Shown here: piece after piece, positions 1 to 15,483 of the stretch
Layout: the number at the start of each line of letters is the position of its first letter
Numbering within the stretch: the first letter of the stretch is position 1
Assembly: GCA_022385755.1 (NCBI GenBank)
Contig: MU278356.1
Coordinates: 344,607 to 380,341 of the forward strand
Source: Trametopsis cervina
Taxonomy: Eukaryota; Basidiomycota; Agaricomycetes; Polyporales; Irpicaceae
Reading direction: 5' to 3'
DNA length: 35,735 bases
Notes under the pieces: model-generated
What the model was told of the DNA's origin: nothing
Databases searched by the model: none
Seen by the model: the letters and a program-made list of their open reading frames with translations, nothing else
Translations under genes and position numbers: made by a program

Positions 1-95
1 GGGGAGTAAAGAGAGTGTTGTGCTTCGTTTCGAACCACCATACCTTTCCCTATATCTAGTGACCCAAAACGGGACTGAACGTTTGAACTCCGATG
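1..95. repeat. Left arm of a perfect 95-bp terminal inverted repeat
   Basis: Bases 1-95 are the exact reverse complement of 35615-35709; I compared every base. Weaker similarity continues inward to about position 155: both arms then carry a TGTTTA block, a CACGTGATCG block and a CTCAGCG block, separated by small indels. Base 1 sits on the edge of the window, so the repeat may continue outside. It could be a dispersed repeat at which an assembly broke, or the border of a real inverted-repeat-bounded segment. Confidence 0.95.
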
Positions 96-128
96 ACGGG
101 CGACGCCTGTTTACACACACGTGATCGT

Positions 129-161
129 GTTTAGGAGAAGCTCAGCGCCCTTCTCCTAAAC
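129..161. repeat. 12-bp perfect stem-loop inside the left repeat
   Basis: GTTTAGGAGAAG (129-140) and its exact reverse complement (150-161) flank a 9-nt loop. It lies just inside the 95-bp arm, next to a CACGTGATCGTG site at 118-129. The right arm has the CTCAGCG loop sequence but not the perfect stem. No T-run follows, so I do not call it a terminator. Confidence 0.7.
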
Positions 162-681
162 GGTGCGTGCGCGTACTCCTTCGATGCTTTCGCTGATATG
201 AGAATAAAATCTGACTACTCACGGAACGTTCTGCACCGCACAGTTACGACCCAGCGCAACGCTACAGTGGTTGGACAGATACGCCAGACACTACAGCGAT
301 ATGCCTTCCTCTAGGCGTCTATCAGTCATCATACTCAAACGTTGCGTTAGATGCGTACCTTTATAGCGTGTGGTGTCTCCGTAATGATTCGGCTCCCTGT
401 CCACCAGTTGACGAGAAATGAGTCGCGGGTGCTCGACTGATACCCCGCGAGTCCATCGACCGCAAGAAGACTGCATCGACGACTGGCTAAAGACCGTTAT
501 TACCCCAAGCAGTCATGGTCAATCTTCACGATCTCGCATTGCACAATGCAAGCCATAACACTTTACCATTCGCAAATACACTCCACTTCCACTTCATATA
601 TTGATACATTGTTTGGTCTTGAGTCATTCACATCCTTTCCGAAGTCCGTATCCTTGTCATATGGGTCTCTTAATCGTCATA
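162..681. other. Intergenic, no gene seen (3' flank of DAK)
   Basis: No open frame with family similarity or a convincing exon chain was found. The stretch is the downstream flank of the dihydroxyacetone kinase gene, which ends at 682. A 61-residue minus-strand ORF at 291-476 has no recognisable motif and I do not support it. Confidence 0.6.
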
Positions 682-3056
682 TCACCCCAATAGACCCTCT
701 ACGATCGCCTTGACGCCCCATGCGCCGGGATCAGGAATCTTCTCTTGTCTCAGCCGGTCGCCTTCCACGTACGCACTCCGGCCAGCCTTGGCTTCCAGCT
801 CGCTCGTCTTCTGCGCGGCGGAACCTGCAGCCTTCACAGCTTCAGCAAGACTATCAGGAGAGCTGGCAAGCGCGTCAATGAATGCTTGGAGGGGGTCGAC
901 AAGGGTGCGAGAGGGAGGGCGAGCACGAGTGTAAGTGTACAGGCTTCGTAAGGCGGATGTGAGCCCTTGAGACCATAGCTTCGGCGTCAACGTCGTGGCG
1001 GACGAAGAAGCGAGCGCTTGAGCAAGGGCAGAGAAGAAAATGCTGGCCGGTATACGTTAACGATGAATCACAGTATAAAGATCAGTACGTACGAGTATAT
1101 GGCCCCGCTGGTGCCTCCCATCTGTTCCTCCGCAACTTTCGAGATGGCAATCATCGAACCCACGACGTTGTCTCCGGAAATCTTCCCGCTCTTGATGTCA
1201 GCGAGTACAGCTAACATTCAGCTGTGGTTAGTTCAGCAAAAGGCGCAGTGCAAAATAGCACGTTACCTTCTGCTCCGCCCTTGAGGGTCAGCCCACAATC
1301 GCCATCCCCGGCAATATTATCCATCCTCGTTATCTCCGGTTCCTCTCTGATCAAGGCATTGCAGGCACGTATAATCGCTTCAACAAATTGCCCCTCGTCC
1401 GCTGCTTTAATTCGTGTGGTCTCGCTTCCAACCGCAGCGCTTTCGCTGGCCTTGGGCGCAATAGCCGTATCGGCTGGTGGCTTTCCAGCGGTCCACTTCC
1501 AGCCGGGGACAGAAGCAGGTTCGTCCAACAACGATAAAAGTTTCTCAGCAGAAGGTGCGTTAGAGTCAGAAGATCCAGGAAGCAATAGGAGCGTCAGAGA
1601 AAACCCCGGCATATTCAAGCTCGTCTACGAGCATACCCATCAGTTGGGCACATCCGTGTTGGCTTTCCAGAAGAACTTACCATAAAGGTGCCGGTAATCA
1701 CACGCTCAACCTTAGTCCCTTTACTATCAAGGACCTTCTTGGCCTCCCGTGCGATCGCGCCGAGCTCGAGTTCGCTCGTTCCTCCCAGGTTGTTCACAAG
1801 AAGCACTACTCGATCATCCTGGCCGGTAAATGGTACGAATGATCTGTCTGGGTCTGTAGTCGACGTTAGGTTATCAACGAGCGAAGGAATCAGCTCGTTC
1901 AATGGTGGCACAGGTGACACGCGGCGGGCGCCCGGTTCGTTGTGGATGCCCATACCAATCTCGATTTCCTTCGCGCCCAGGTGCGACTCGCTTGACGCAG
2001 TACCTGGAACCTGGAATCTCGTTCAACATGGATGAAAGACACGAGCACAAACTGGTTGGAGCAAATAAAGGGATATACTTACATGACAGTGCTCCAGGCC
2101 GACACCGATGGTGGCAAGGCGAGTGGCAATGTACTCGGCCGTGGTGTAGACTTCGTCCAGGGATGCGCCCTGTCTTGCGAGGGCGCCAGCGATTTTGTAC
2201 ACGAGAACGGTGCCGGCAAGGCCCCTGCTCTAAGATTAGAGTTGAGTTCTTGTTAAGGGTGTCGTTACATGCCTGCGCCCGACGATCTTTCCCTGGCTTC
2301 TGCCAACGGCAACATCGTCCGCAACGATCACAAACTTCACTCGATCAGACTTATTCGGATGGAGGGCAGCATATTGCTCCTTTGCGAGTCCGAAGTTGAG
2401 GATATCACCGGTGTAATTTCTGTATTGGTGTCAGAATGGCCGCAATGATAGCAAACCCTGGATAATTGACTTTACGATGATAACAGTTCTGATAGTGTAT
2501 GATCAGTATGAAAGACGTGGTACGGAGACGGTCGCACGTACCCCTTGTCGCTTTCAACCAGATCGATGCCTCGGCGGACTTGGGATGGGTTAGGAGAGGC
2601 GAACACTGCACCACACACGGCGGCTACATTGGGGAAGAGTGAACGTCAATTCACACCACCCTTCTCGAGTTCAGAATAACTCGTACCCGATAGCATTCCG
2701 TCCCCTGGATAGGGATGTCAGCTCACGAAACTTGGTCAATATAACTTGCGCACCAACATAACCGGCATGAGCAGGTTCGTGTCCGGATCCTCCGCCACAC
2801 AACAATGCAACTTTGGAGCGGTCATACGCAGCGTTATAGAGAACTACTCCCAGGTCATCAGAAGGCTCCTCATGCGAATAGATTGTACACATACCCTTAT
2901 TGACTACATCAAGACCGAGGTCGGGGTTGAGTGCGCTGAGCCCCTGCAGGGATTCGACGACCAGAGACTCGGGCTTGTTCAGGAAGTGTTTGGCTTAGGA
3001 GGGATGAGGATGCGTTCGGGAAACGCAAAAGAACACTTATACTCACAAAAGGACAT
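682..3056 (-). CDS. DAK1: Dihydroxyacetone kinase (glycerone kinase)
   Basis: Phosphorylates dihydroxyacetone (and glyceraldehyde) with ATP in the cytosol, feeding glycerol and methylglyoxal-detoxifying metabolism. Eleven exons: 3047-3056, 2895-2993, 2754-2846, 2687-2704, 2542-2623, 2273-2419, 2083-2224, 1681-2010, 1267-1624, 1093-1210, 682-1042, giving 585 aa, the usual single-chain DAK length. The N-terminal DhaK domain shows GGGSGHEPAHAGYVG (residues 54-68) and GIHNEPG with His220, the residue that binds substrate covalently in this family. The C-terminal DhaL domain has the nucleotide/Mg motif GDGDCG (413-418) and MGGTSGAIYS. The start is the ATG of a 10-nt first exon (MSF). Exon 4 is only 18 nt. 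Intron 6 is GC-AG (donor GCATGT). The gene diverges from the USP gene across 636 bp. Confidence 0.95.
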
Positions 3057-3692
3057 GATGAGAGTGTGAGAGAGGAGGGGGGCGGTGCAAAGAGATCATG
3101 GTGAGGTGTCCTTTTAACCCACTTGAGCATGTTCTAGGGGTGTCTACGAATCACACATTACAGTAACTGATCCCGTGTTTATGTGCAGCATTCCGAAGGT
3201 CCGACGGAGCCACGGCCAGAGCCTGGTTCCAGTTCCACCGATACGCATGAGAATATGTGTCTCTCGAGCCCCTGCGCCTTTCCCAAACTGGCCCGTCGAT
3301 AGTCCACTCCTGGCCTAGGATAAGCTTGCCCGGTGACCGAGTTTGTGAAGACAGGGGATAGACATGGAACATGTGGCCACAGTTATGCGAGTTGTCGATC
3401 TTGGTCTAATGCTAATCCTAGGCTTCCCAGTGCTGCGACTCTTAATGCCGGGTGTGAATCAGGAACAGTCCATGTACGATCAACTGGTTCAGCGTTCCTG
3501 CGGAGAAGATAGCATCTTTGTATTGCTGCATCTGTGACGGGTAAGCAATGTCGTTTGCGGGGGAAAGAAAAGGTAATGACGAGTAATGCTCTTTCTTACT
3601 GGGTTTCAAATCTGTTTTACATGCGATTACGTAGAGCGCTCTACAGGGCGTCTAAATATACTTTCTAACTCTGAACTTCACTTACGCATGCT
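3057..3692. promoter_or_regulatory. Divergent intergenic region between DAK and the USP gene
   Basis: This 636-bp gap separates two divergent start codons and must contain both promoters. I saw no TATA box at a convincing distance and no supported ORF; the 73-residue minus-strand frame at 3151-3372 has no family signal. The function is inferred from gene orientation. Confidence 0.5.
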
Positions 3693-8185
<4,493 letters not shown>

Positions 8186-9026
8186 CATCATGTAGAATAG
8201 ATGGATTACATCACACCTGTATTTTCTAGAATACAACTCTCGTAGTGAATGTTGAAGGTAATCTTGTTCGATTAGAAGATATACCATCGAAAGCGCACGT
8301 GATTCCTGTAGCTTCGTGGCGCGCTAGATGCCGGACTTTCATTATCACACCGGTCACTTTGGCCAACTGGCGTCCGGCCAGAACTTGATGATGCTGGACG
8401 AGTAAAGCTACTTTGCGCACGATGACTTGTCTTCAAACCCAATCCTTGATACAACAAGCTGTACCCACGACGGTAGCTATCAACAAATATCGTACCCGAT
8501 CATACAACGAGATAGATGCTTACTGCGGTACTATCTCCAAGTCGTTTTCGGAGCTATGGACAGCTATAGGTCCCCGTGCACGCACTCGACCTCGTTTCAT
8601 GCACTCATGTGAGTGCGTTCGGACGTGTTTCATTTTGCCTTTGTAAATCACATCGTGGTTTTGGACATGTTCAGGCCAACAGACGAACGTGTATGCATGG
8701 CCGTCTACAGCGCAAAGCTCAGTAAATGGGCCATAGTAGCTGCGCAATGAAGGTATGCCGCACTCAATTACCGAGATTATAGTGAGGGACTGTGGCCCAA
8801 TATCAATCATAAGCTATGGCCTCATCAAAGTTTTTCTTTTGACCAGGGTCTATTTTGACTCTCCGCCTTTTTCTGGCGACTACCATGAAATATTACTCAA
8901 ATCCCAGACGGCCATGACTGTCTCAGTGGCGGCCCCGCTCGCGAGCACGCGGGACTCCCTAGCAGATAAAGAGCTTTGAGGAGGAGAGGCAGAAACACAA
9001 ACTCCCCTTCATACCCGGAAGAAACA
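8186..9026. other. Intergenic, no gene seen
   Basis: The 3' flank of the deubiquitinase and the upstream region of the next plus-strand gene. A CACGTG E-box lies near 8297. A 96-residue minus-strand ORF (8520-8810) contains scattered His/Cys but has no family match or exon partners that I could find. Confidence 0.5.
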
Positions 9027-9728
9027 ATGGCACCCATCCGCAGTTCTCAATCGCGGATTTCCAAGGCTACCGTCGACGATGCCAAACCCTACGGATTGGC
9101 CTCCCGACTTGGAGCGAAGCCGCGAATGCAGCTCGAAGCAAGACTGATCCAAGCATTCCAGAGCGCGGGCTTAGATTTGAACGATCCAGAGGTCATCCCG
9201 GTCGTGGAAAAGATACCTGGTACCGATGAATTGGTCAGTTGTGTCATACTCCGCCCCAATAGCCGAACCATTGCTCACACTGCCATTGTAGTCGGTTCAC
9301 TGTAGTCTATGCAGGAAGACTGTAATATTGCGAACCGGGGCAAGAGGACGATGGCGGCATATGGCATCAGAAGCTCATCTGGGCAGGCTGGCCGTCATGA
9401 AAGGGGCGGACCTCGCGAAGATACGCCGCGAAGCGTTTCGCCACTGCCAATATTGCGACATGTGCGTCTGATTCTTACAAGGTCATGCTCATTTTCATTG
9501 ACCATAGTATACGGGCACAGGCCTATAAATCGCCCTGACATCTGGCGTATACACGAGCGCAGTTGTGTTACCAACTCACCAACTGAGCGGGAAGCCTTCA
9601 AATGGGCGACAGAGATGAAGCACTTTAAAAATATACAGCTATTAGAGATCTATAGAACGCTGCAGCTTGCCGAACATGGTCAGTCTATCCGTTCAATAAC
9701 ACTACAGCAGATGTTAACTCTCAAATGA
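9027..9728 (+). CDS. Hypothetical small protein with two zinc-finger-like motifs
   Basis: Not a family I recognise. Exons 9027-9233, 9292-9461 and 9521-9728 give 194 aa; the two introns are 58 and 59 nt with GT-AG ends. The splice choice is supported because both joins complete metal-binding patterns: C73-x2-C76-x15-H92-x5-H98, and C121-x2-C124-x12-H137-x3-C141. The rest is charged and helical, with no signal peptide or membrane segment. The start codon sits in a good context (ACAATGGC) and is followed by a basic, Ser-rich leader. The C-terminus is uncertain: a GT at 9679 could splice to 9744 and join an open frame running to 10384, adding about 210 residues. A nucleic-acid or protein-binding role is only a guess from the fingers. 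Confidence 0.6.
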
Positions 9729-9743
9729 AAGGAAAGCCGCCAG

Positions 9744-10384
9744 TGGACCGTCACAATCCGCCAGGCGAAAAGTGTCATGCTCAAGTGTCATATGAATCTC
9801 GCCGCAATTCCCGCAGGTTGGAAACCCTCCCTATCCTGGCTGTTGGTGAACCCACAGGGCCGTTTATCCCTGTGCTTGCCGTAGACCATGGTCCCAAATC
9901 GCACACTGGAGCGGCACGAACCTGTGGACCACAAGAGGCAGGATCTCAGCCAACCGTTGATCATGTTTCCTTCCGCGGTGCATTTGGCCGGCAGTTCGGC
10001 TGCTGTCAATCTGATCCGATTCCTCGTACACATTACACCCAGCATGCGAAACTCAAGTATAGTCACAATAACGAACCCTTCTCATTGAGACATCAGGCGC
10101 ACCATTGTTGCCACCGGTTCCGCGCCGCGCAACACTACCGACCTACCATGCAGAGCTCCTTGTTTCTCCAACCCAGCACTCAGTGGCCCTCTACCCGGTC
10201 AGGTCCTGGACACAACGCCCGTGTGACGCGACAACAGCTTTATTCCCGGCCTTCCGGAATGAGGCCACGGTCTCATACCAACCGCTTCGTGGACTTTATT
10301 CCCGCCCCTCAGACATTCGGACCTCAGGCTCCTTTCCCTAGCTTGAGCAATGTCACTCGTGTCCCCGAGCGGCGAGCTGTTTGA
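9744..10384 (+). other. Possible alternative 3' exon of the two-finger gene
   Basis: This stretch stays open in the frame reached by splicing 9678 to 9744 (a 65-nt GT-AG intron, a typical size here). The encoded sequence is basic and rich in Pro, His, Ser and Arg, with no domain, and looks disordered. It could be a real C-terminal tail or chance openness in the 3' flank; the shorter model already has its own stop at 9728. Confidence 0.3.
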
Positions 10385-10873
10385 AAACCTATGCCCACTA
10401 TCTATCCTACCATATACTATGTCTAGTATCCATATAGCTATGCAATCATTATACTATGCAGTTTTCAACTCAAAATCAGCGCAACTCTCATCTCACCACA
10501 CTGTCGGCTCCAAAGCATTGCGGATTACTCCCAGAGATTCCTCAACGAATCTTACATTCATCAGCTACGACTGTACGGAGAAAGCCATATTCGGCTATAT
10601 ATTCGGCATCTACAGTGTTTGCATTACGCGGATGGCCCTCCACGTGCTCTAGTTCCACATAGTCACCAGTGTGAATCGCACAAGATAGATGTTGACGCGG
10701 GATACCAGGTTCGTCGTGCACTGGCCGGCCGAACGCCAGACTACGCACGCAGCACATCAGGTCGGAGCCTCGAGGGTGAACATGCTTGATAGGAAGTACA
10801 CAGTGTGCAACTAGCTGCTTGTGGAATTCGGAATATCTGCGGGTACGAATATGACTAGAAAATAGGACGTACC
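10385..10873. other. Intergenic between convergent genes, nothing seen
   Basis: Lies between the plus-strand finger gene and the stop codon of MED22. Only short overlapping ORFs are present, none with family signal or splice partners. Confidence 0.55.
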
Positions 10874-11441
10874 CTATTGACCTGTCCCATACGAGGGACG
10901 AAGCAGCTCGTCCAATAGCGCCGCTACCTTGATCTTCGCCTCCTCCTTCTCCGTCTGTACGGTCCGCAGTTCTGCATCCCTTCTGCTCGCAATTTGCGTT
11001 TCATCAGAGAGGAGAAGGAGCAGTTTCATGGAGTGTATGATGGACAGGAGCGAATGAGCCGCACGAATCTGTCCCCTCATTGAAACTCGGCGAGTAGGAG
11101 AGCGGTATTAAGAACGCGTACCATAGATTCCGCACGACATTGCGCTTGAAACGCCTCCTGCGCGACACGAAATTTGTCTTTGTCGCCGATCTGCCTGCAG
11201 CGTGAGGCGGGTTGCAGCTGGTTCTGCTGCATGTACTGACCGAAGCTATGCTGACGAGGTCGACCATTCCATCAACGAGAGTTTCTACCTCCGCATCAAC
11301 CTTCTTGTTCCACTCTTCCTCTATAGCGTCCAGATATTCGTCAGAGTTCTGATCGACTGTCGGCTGGCTGCTTCTCGAGAGCAGGCTCGCGGTCGGAAGG
11401 GCTGAGGGGCGCGAGACGTCTGTCTGTGGTACCTCTGCCAT
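10874..11441 (-). CDS. MED22: Mediator of RNA polymerase II transcription subunit 22
   Basis: A head-module subunit of Mediator, acting in the nucleus to link activators to RNA polymerase II. Exons 11241-11441, 11122-11190 and 10874-11068 give 154 aa, the normal size for Med22/Srb6. After a disordered N-terminus (about 1-35) the protein is almost entirely helical. The Med22 pattern is visible: an opening acidic helix (DEYLDAIEEEWNKKVD), the central stretch ending QAQCRAESM, IRAAHSLLSIIHSMKLLLLL, then a Glu/Lys-rich coiled coil near the end. Introns are 50 and 53 nt. Joining exon 2 (ATG|) to exon 3 (|ATT) restores the conserved core, which settles the splice sites. A CACGTG E-box lies at 11622-11627, about 180 bp upstream of the start. 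Confidence 0.88.
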
Positions 11442-11856
11442 GTTGGAATGCTATGGCAGTGTCGAAGAGTTATAGAAGGCAGTGTCCGATTGTGAAACGA
11501 CGCTGTGGTATGTATTGAGGTCTACGATATCCTGAACTTCAAGCAACTTCGAGGGGGAAGTGACACGAGAGGTTCTACGGACCGATACTGATGTGATGCG
11601 CCACGAAACGCGGTTAGCGGTCACGTGCTACTGTCATTAGTCCATTTGTCAATGCTCTGTCCGCTCAAGCTCTCAAGTACAGTGTTGTGGGCAAGGAGGG
11701 CCGGTCCACCGCATCCTCACTACATGTGCAGTCTGCTTCAATCACGCTTGTGCTATTAGTATCAGCGAAGTATACATAGAGAATATTATCACGACAACAA
11801 ATTAAGGACGACAAATGAATCGAGAGCGAACAAACAATATTCGATGAATCCCTGCA

Positions 11857-11923
11857 GATCAATTGTTGGTGGTTCAGGCAGAGTCAACGCAGTGAACGGC
11901 CATCGGTAACAAGGGCCAGGGTT
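11857..11923 (-). pseudogene. Decayed relic of the C-terminal finger exons of the F-box gene
   Basis: Directly after the stop codon of the 699-aa F-box paralogue the minus strand still resembles the last two exons of the other copy. It keeps a CCTTNTTACCGATG block matching the start of the terminal finger, then jumps to GTTCACTGCGTTGACTCTG, matching the last coding exon, and GAACCACCAACAA, matching its end. The finger core and the last intron between these blocks are missing, and the frame is shifted. So the short C-terminus arose by indels, not by a different ancestral gene end. Confidence 0.7.
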
Positions 11924-14598
11924 TCACGGGACTGGCAGCTGCTCGCCCATGGCCAGGATGCGCGATGGAAGGTCTGGACGGGGATAGATCGCGAGCCAAA
12001 ATAGGTCAACACCTACTTGGGCATCACCTGCAGCGATGTTGTGCCTGAGGTGAAAGATTTCAGTTGGTACAATACGTCTGTCTGGAATATGTTGATACTT
12101 TTCAATCTTACCTTGTTTGCAGATGCTCCTCGACAGCAGGGCGCTCCAATTGTTTACTGATATGCTCAGGACAGCGCATGCACGCCCATCCGTTGCGACA
12201 CCACTGGTACGGATTCGGTTGGTTGTTCAATAGCACAATCTGTGGGGCGTTGTCTTGGTGCACGAGCTGCCACTCTGGTTCATTGTGGGTGCTCATTGTA
12301 TAGTGCAAAATCTGAGTGGAACTTCAGTAGTGCCCACAAAGGCGGAATGGAAGATGGGACGTACACACTGTCTCCATCCCATTACATTCCGTCCACTGCA
12401 GCCTTGCTCGTGGTGGATCGGGCAACTCATGCACACAAACGACATCCCCGCGGCATCCATCTCCGATACTGTCTTTGTATCAACGTGCATATTGGCAGCG
12501 TGAACGAGAGCAGCAAACGCCTCTGAGCCACGTGAAGAGAACACCAAATCTGTGGCGTCGCGACAATGATGCGTTTTCATGGAGGCATGACACCAATGCG
12601 CAACAGCTTCGTCCACACCAACCAAGGGAAGGTATTGCTCTGGTCTCCCAAACAGCCTGTGGGTGTACTGGCACAAAAGATTTGAGCAAGTGAACACGCA
12701 TACAGAGTCAACGTTTGTGCTTGGCTCTTTCAGCACAAGAGAAAGCGCTGTGGAAGCATCGGTAGTAGAAGTGGGGCTCGCTTGCCAAGAAATCAGCATC
12801 ATCGCCGTAACGTGCGCCAAAGAGATAGAACATACGGATGAGCGATACAATCCTCTCCTTCCTCTGTTCCACCCAACGTGCCGTCATTGTCGGCAACTGT
12901 GATGCCCAGCCAGCAAGCAGAGAGTCGTCTAGCTGAATACTGGACGCAGTAGTCGCCAATTCCCTTGTCGCTAGCGTCTCTGGCAGCCCCCATATTTCAG
13001 CTTCACCTGGTAATAGCGCCCACTGCAACGGCGGCAGGCTGCTCTTCCAGTGCCGGTATGCCGCGAGAAAGGATTCTCTGAGTAACTGCTTCAGTGTCTG
13101 AATCCGTGCGGCTTCTCGCCTTTCAATGCCCTCGTCACGTATGACTTCAAGCTTGGCGAGCAGTAACTTCCATGCTGCAGCTCTTATCAGCCGTTGCTCG
13201 TCATGGAACACGAATAGCTCCATATGTGCTCACATCGATCCGTCAGAGATTTCGGGCGGTGAATCGTTTTTTCCACATCATAGACCGTCGCATCCTGTAT
13301 TTCATCGGGGTTCCAGCCCATCCTAGTGAGGCGACTCACTACTCTGCAGTGTAAAGGTTATTGTGAGCAAAGCGAGTGGAGACAGGAGAAAAGCGACAGA
13401 CTCTTTGGAACGCTCAGCTCTATCTTCCTGGGCGGCAACGACTTTCTGCTTCTGAACGTTCTCCGCCCAAATCTTCATTTTGAGAGGAAGCTATGAATGG
13501 GCGCGAGTGTTAGAAGATAAGCGCAGAGGCTCTTAAAAGGAGACTCACTTCTGTCATTTCCAAAACAACTTTGACACGATTTCCCTCAAATAATGCTGGC
13601 TGGTTTGGAGCACCTGGTTTCCGCATGCGAACATTCTTCACAAGATCACCGTGCTGCCGTGCTATCGCATCCACGTCAGCCTTCCAGTAGAATCGGCTGG
13701 TTGATGAGTGACCGTGTGCAGAACCGCCAACTGGGATCGGACTCAGTCAGCCAGTGATTGTGAGTAGCATTAACTATTAATTTCAGCATGCACCGACCGT
13801 TAGTATACGGAATGAAGTCGAGGATCTTCTCGTCATAGCCATCAAATACAGAGGAGAATTTATTCGACCAGACGAGACTGAACTCATCGCTTGTTAGATG
13901 GATAATATGGTTCGACAGAATGATTGGACCTACTTCTTCTTCATGCATGCAGTACAAGCACGTCTAAGGAGCTGAAATGCGATATTGTGGATACGCGGAG
14001 CATTGCACGTCTCAATCCGCTGTTAAGCCATATACGGGTGACATTGCGCAAACAGGTACTCACAAAGCACCTTGGTTGTCCAAATAATAAGTACGCCCAA
14101 CGCCTTTCAGAGACATGAGAGGGAGGATCTGGTATCTCTATCTTCTTGAAAAGCATTGTGTTCACTCTCGACGCCCGCCAGATCCCTTGGCTATGCAAGG
14201 ATGAGAGCGTGGTCCAGAAACCTTTGGAGATACAAGCGAAGTTAATGAGATCCGCGGGAGGTACTAGTCGAAGGATCTTTTGATTACGCTTATGAGCTCA
14301 TAGAAGGACGCGACGTGTAGTTGAGTTGAACGCATACCTCATGCAGGATATCGAGAGGCAGTCCATCGAAAACGTTCCTCGTGCTTGACCTCTTCGAACG
14401 CGCGGTCGTCTTCTTAGGAGACTTTGTGCTTGGCTTTCTACGCTTTGCGATGGGCATGTCATTGTTGCTGTCAGAGTCCGTGAGCTCACTCAACTCATCA
14501 CTGAAGGAATACTCTTCAGTGAGGTCCAGTGGCTTATCATCACAGTCCTTGCGCACGGATGCAGGAAGTTTCCCGGACTGGCGGCGCGTGACGGGCAT
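11924..14598 (-). CDS. F-box protein with CxxC zinc motifs (short paralogue)
   Basis: Predicted substrate-recognition subunit of an SCF (Skp1-Cullin1-F-box) ubiquitin ligase; target unknown. Exons 14338-14598, 14064-14276, 13934-14010, 13798-13889, 13549-13730, 13402-13490, 13234-13343, 12836-13174, 12365-12780, 12112-12311, 11924-12044 give 699 aa. A basic/acidic disordered N-terminus precedes the F-box (about 74-125, starting NVFDGLPLDILHE). Next come C157-x2-C160-x16-C177-x2-C180, a charged helical middle, a Cys-rich block (CVFTCSNLLC, CMSCP) and a finger-like GWACMRCPEH...HLQTRH. This CxxC-plus-HLxxKH layout is known in basidiomycete F-box proteins. Exon sizes match the neighbouring copy almost exactly through exon 7. 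It ends before the terminal finger. The exon 6 donor is GTCTGT, weaker than GTATGT in the paralogue. Confidence 0.82.
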
Positions 14599-14711
14599 TG
14601 TGATCCAACGCAAGCTATATTGTTCAATATGCGAGCTCTGGAGTGAAGACAGAGCACACTGACCAGGCAACACCAGTGACGGCTACAAGACGGCAACAAC
14701 GCCACCGAAAC

Positions 14712-14722
14712 GCGATCACGTG
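14712..14722. promoter_or_regulatory. E-box-containing site upstream of the short F-box gene
   Basis: GCGATCACGTG lies about 115-125 bp upstream of the ATG at 14598. The same core in opposite orientation (CACGTGATCGTG, 18549-18560) lies about 137-148 bp upstream of the paralogue, and again in both terminal repeats. CACGTG is the class bound by bHLH factors such as Cbf1; binding here is inferred. Confidence 0.45.
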
Positions 14723-14724
14723 TT

Positions 14725-15235
14725 GCCCGTCAATATTGACTTCACACATTAATTCCGCCCCTCCGATCGCAGTGAAATTGTGCAGTAGACATTCATCTGC
14801 TAAAATCTGCTCTGGTCGACCAGTGGGCCTCACAATGATTGCCCGTCAATTTCACCTTCCCAGACCTTCGACCGAGGTGACGACTTGTAGACGAAAGCAG
14901 TACTGCATGCCGTGCTTGAACCCAATGGTACTCACATGTCCAGAGTCTCAGCGTTCGTTCATGTACTTGCGGCGCATACTCCACAGCAGTTCAACAGCAC
15001 AGTAAGCGATTGTATAAGGAGTGCAGCATCTAACTTACAGTATTTTGAGGTGCATCTGCTGAAATCTACTCTGGTCGAACCAAAGGGCTTCACAGTGATT
15101 GCCCGTCAAGCTGACACATCGAAACGTCCATCTGCTGCAGTAAAACTCTGCAGAAATCTGCTGCGGTCGAACCCGTGGGCTTCACGATGATTACCCATCA
15201 ATCTTACACATCGAATGTCCACCCGCTGCAGTAAA
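14725..15235. repeat. Imperfect direct repeats between the two F-box genes
   Basis: At least three related units (about 14794-14853, 15053-15128, 15129-15235) share CATCTGCT, then AAATCTGCTCTGGTCGA or a close variant, then GGGCNTCACNNTGATT and GCCCGTCAA. Fragments such as GCCCGTCAATATTGAC near 14725 look like a fourth, partial unit. The units are unequally spaced and diverged, so this is an old local duplication, not a fresh minisatellite. No ORF or transposase is associated. Confidence 0.7.
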
Positions 15236-15483
15236 ATACTCTTATCTACTGGCCACTCAAGTTCAGTGTTCCACCACTAACGTCCTCACTGCACACATTT
15301 CTTCCCGCGCGACCTGCTGCCGCATTGCATTAATCAGATACAATAGCATATCTCTGTATTGAGATGGTACCCAGCACTGCATCTTGAATCAATGAACAAA
15401 AGAGTTAGGTGAAGATTTTGGCGATGAATTAAGAACGCTAAGTTAATTTAGAGAACAAACAGAAGTCACTCAATCACTGTAAA

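Noticed and set aside
8520..8810. 96-residue minus-strand ORF with several His and Cys
   Set aside because: Spacing fits no known finger, no adjoining exons found, and the region looks intergenic.
13330..13410. Apparent frameshift in the short F-box copy relative to the long one
   Set aside because: A 58-nt GTCTGT...CAG intron (13344-13401) at the same position as the 57-nt intron in the paralogue restores the frame in both.
13934..14063. Alternative acceptors between F-box exons 2 and 3
   Set aside because: Only the acceptor after GGATTGAG keeps both paralogues in frame and completes the CxxC-x16-CxxC pattern; others give a stop in the long copy.
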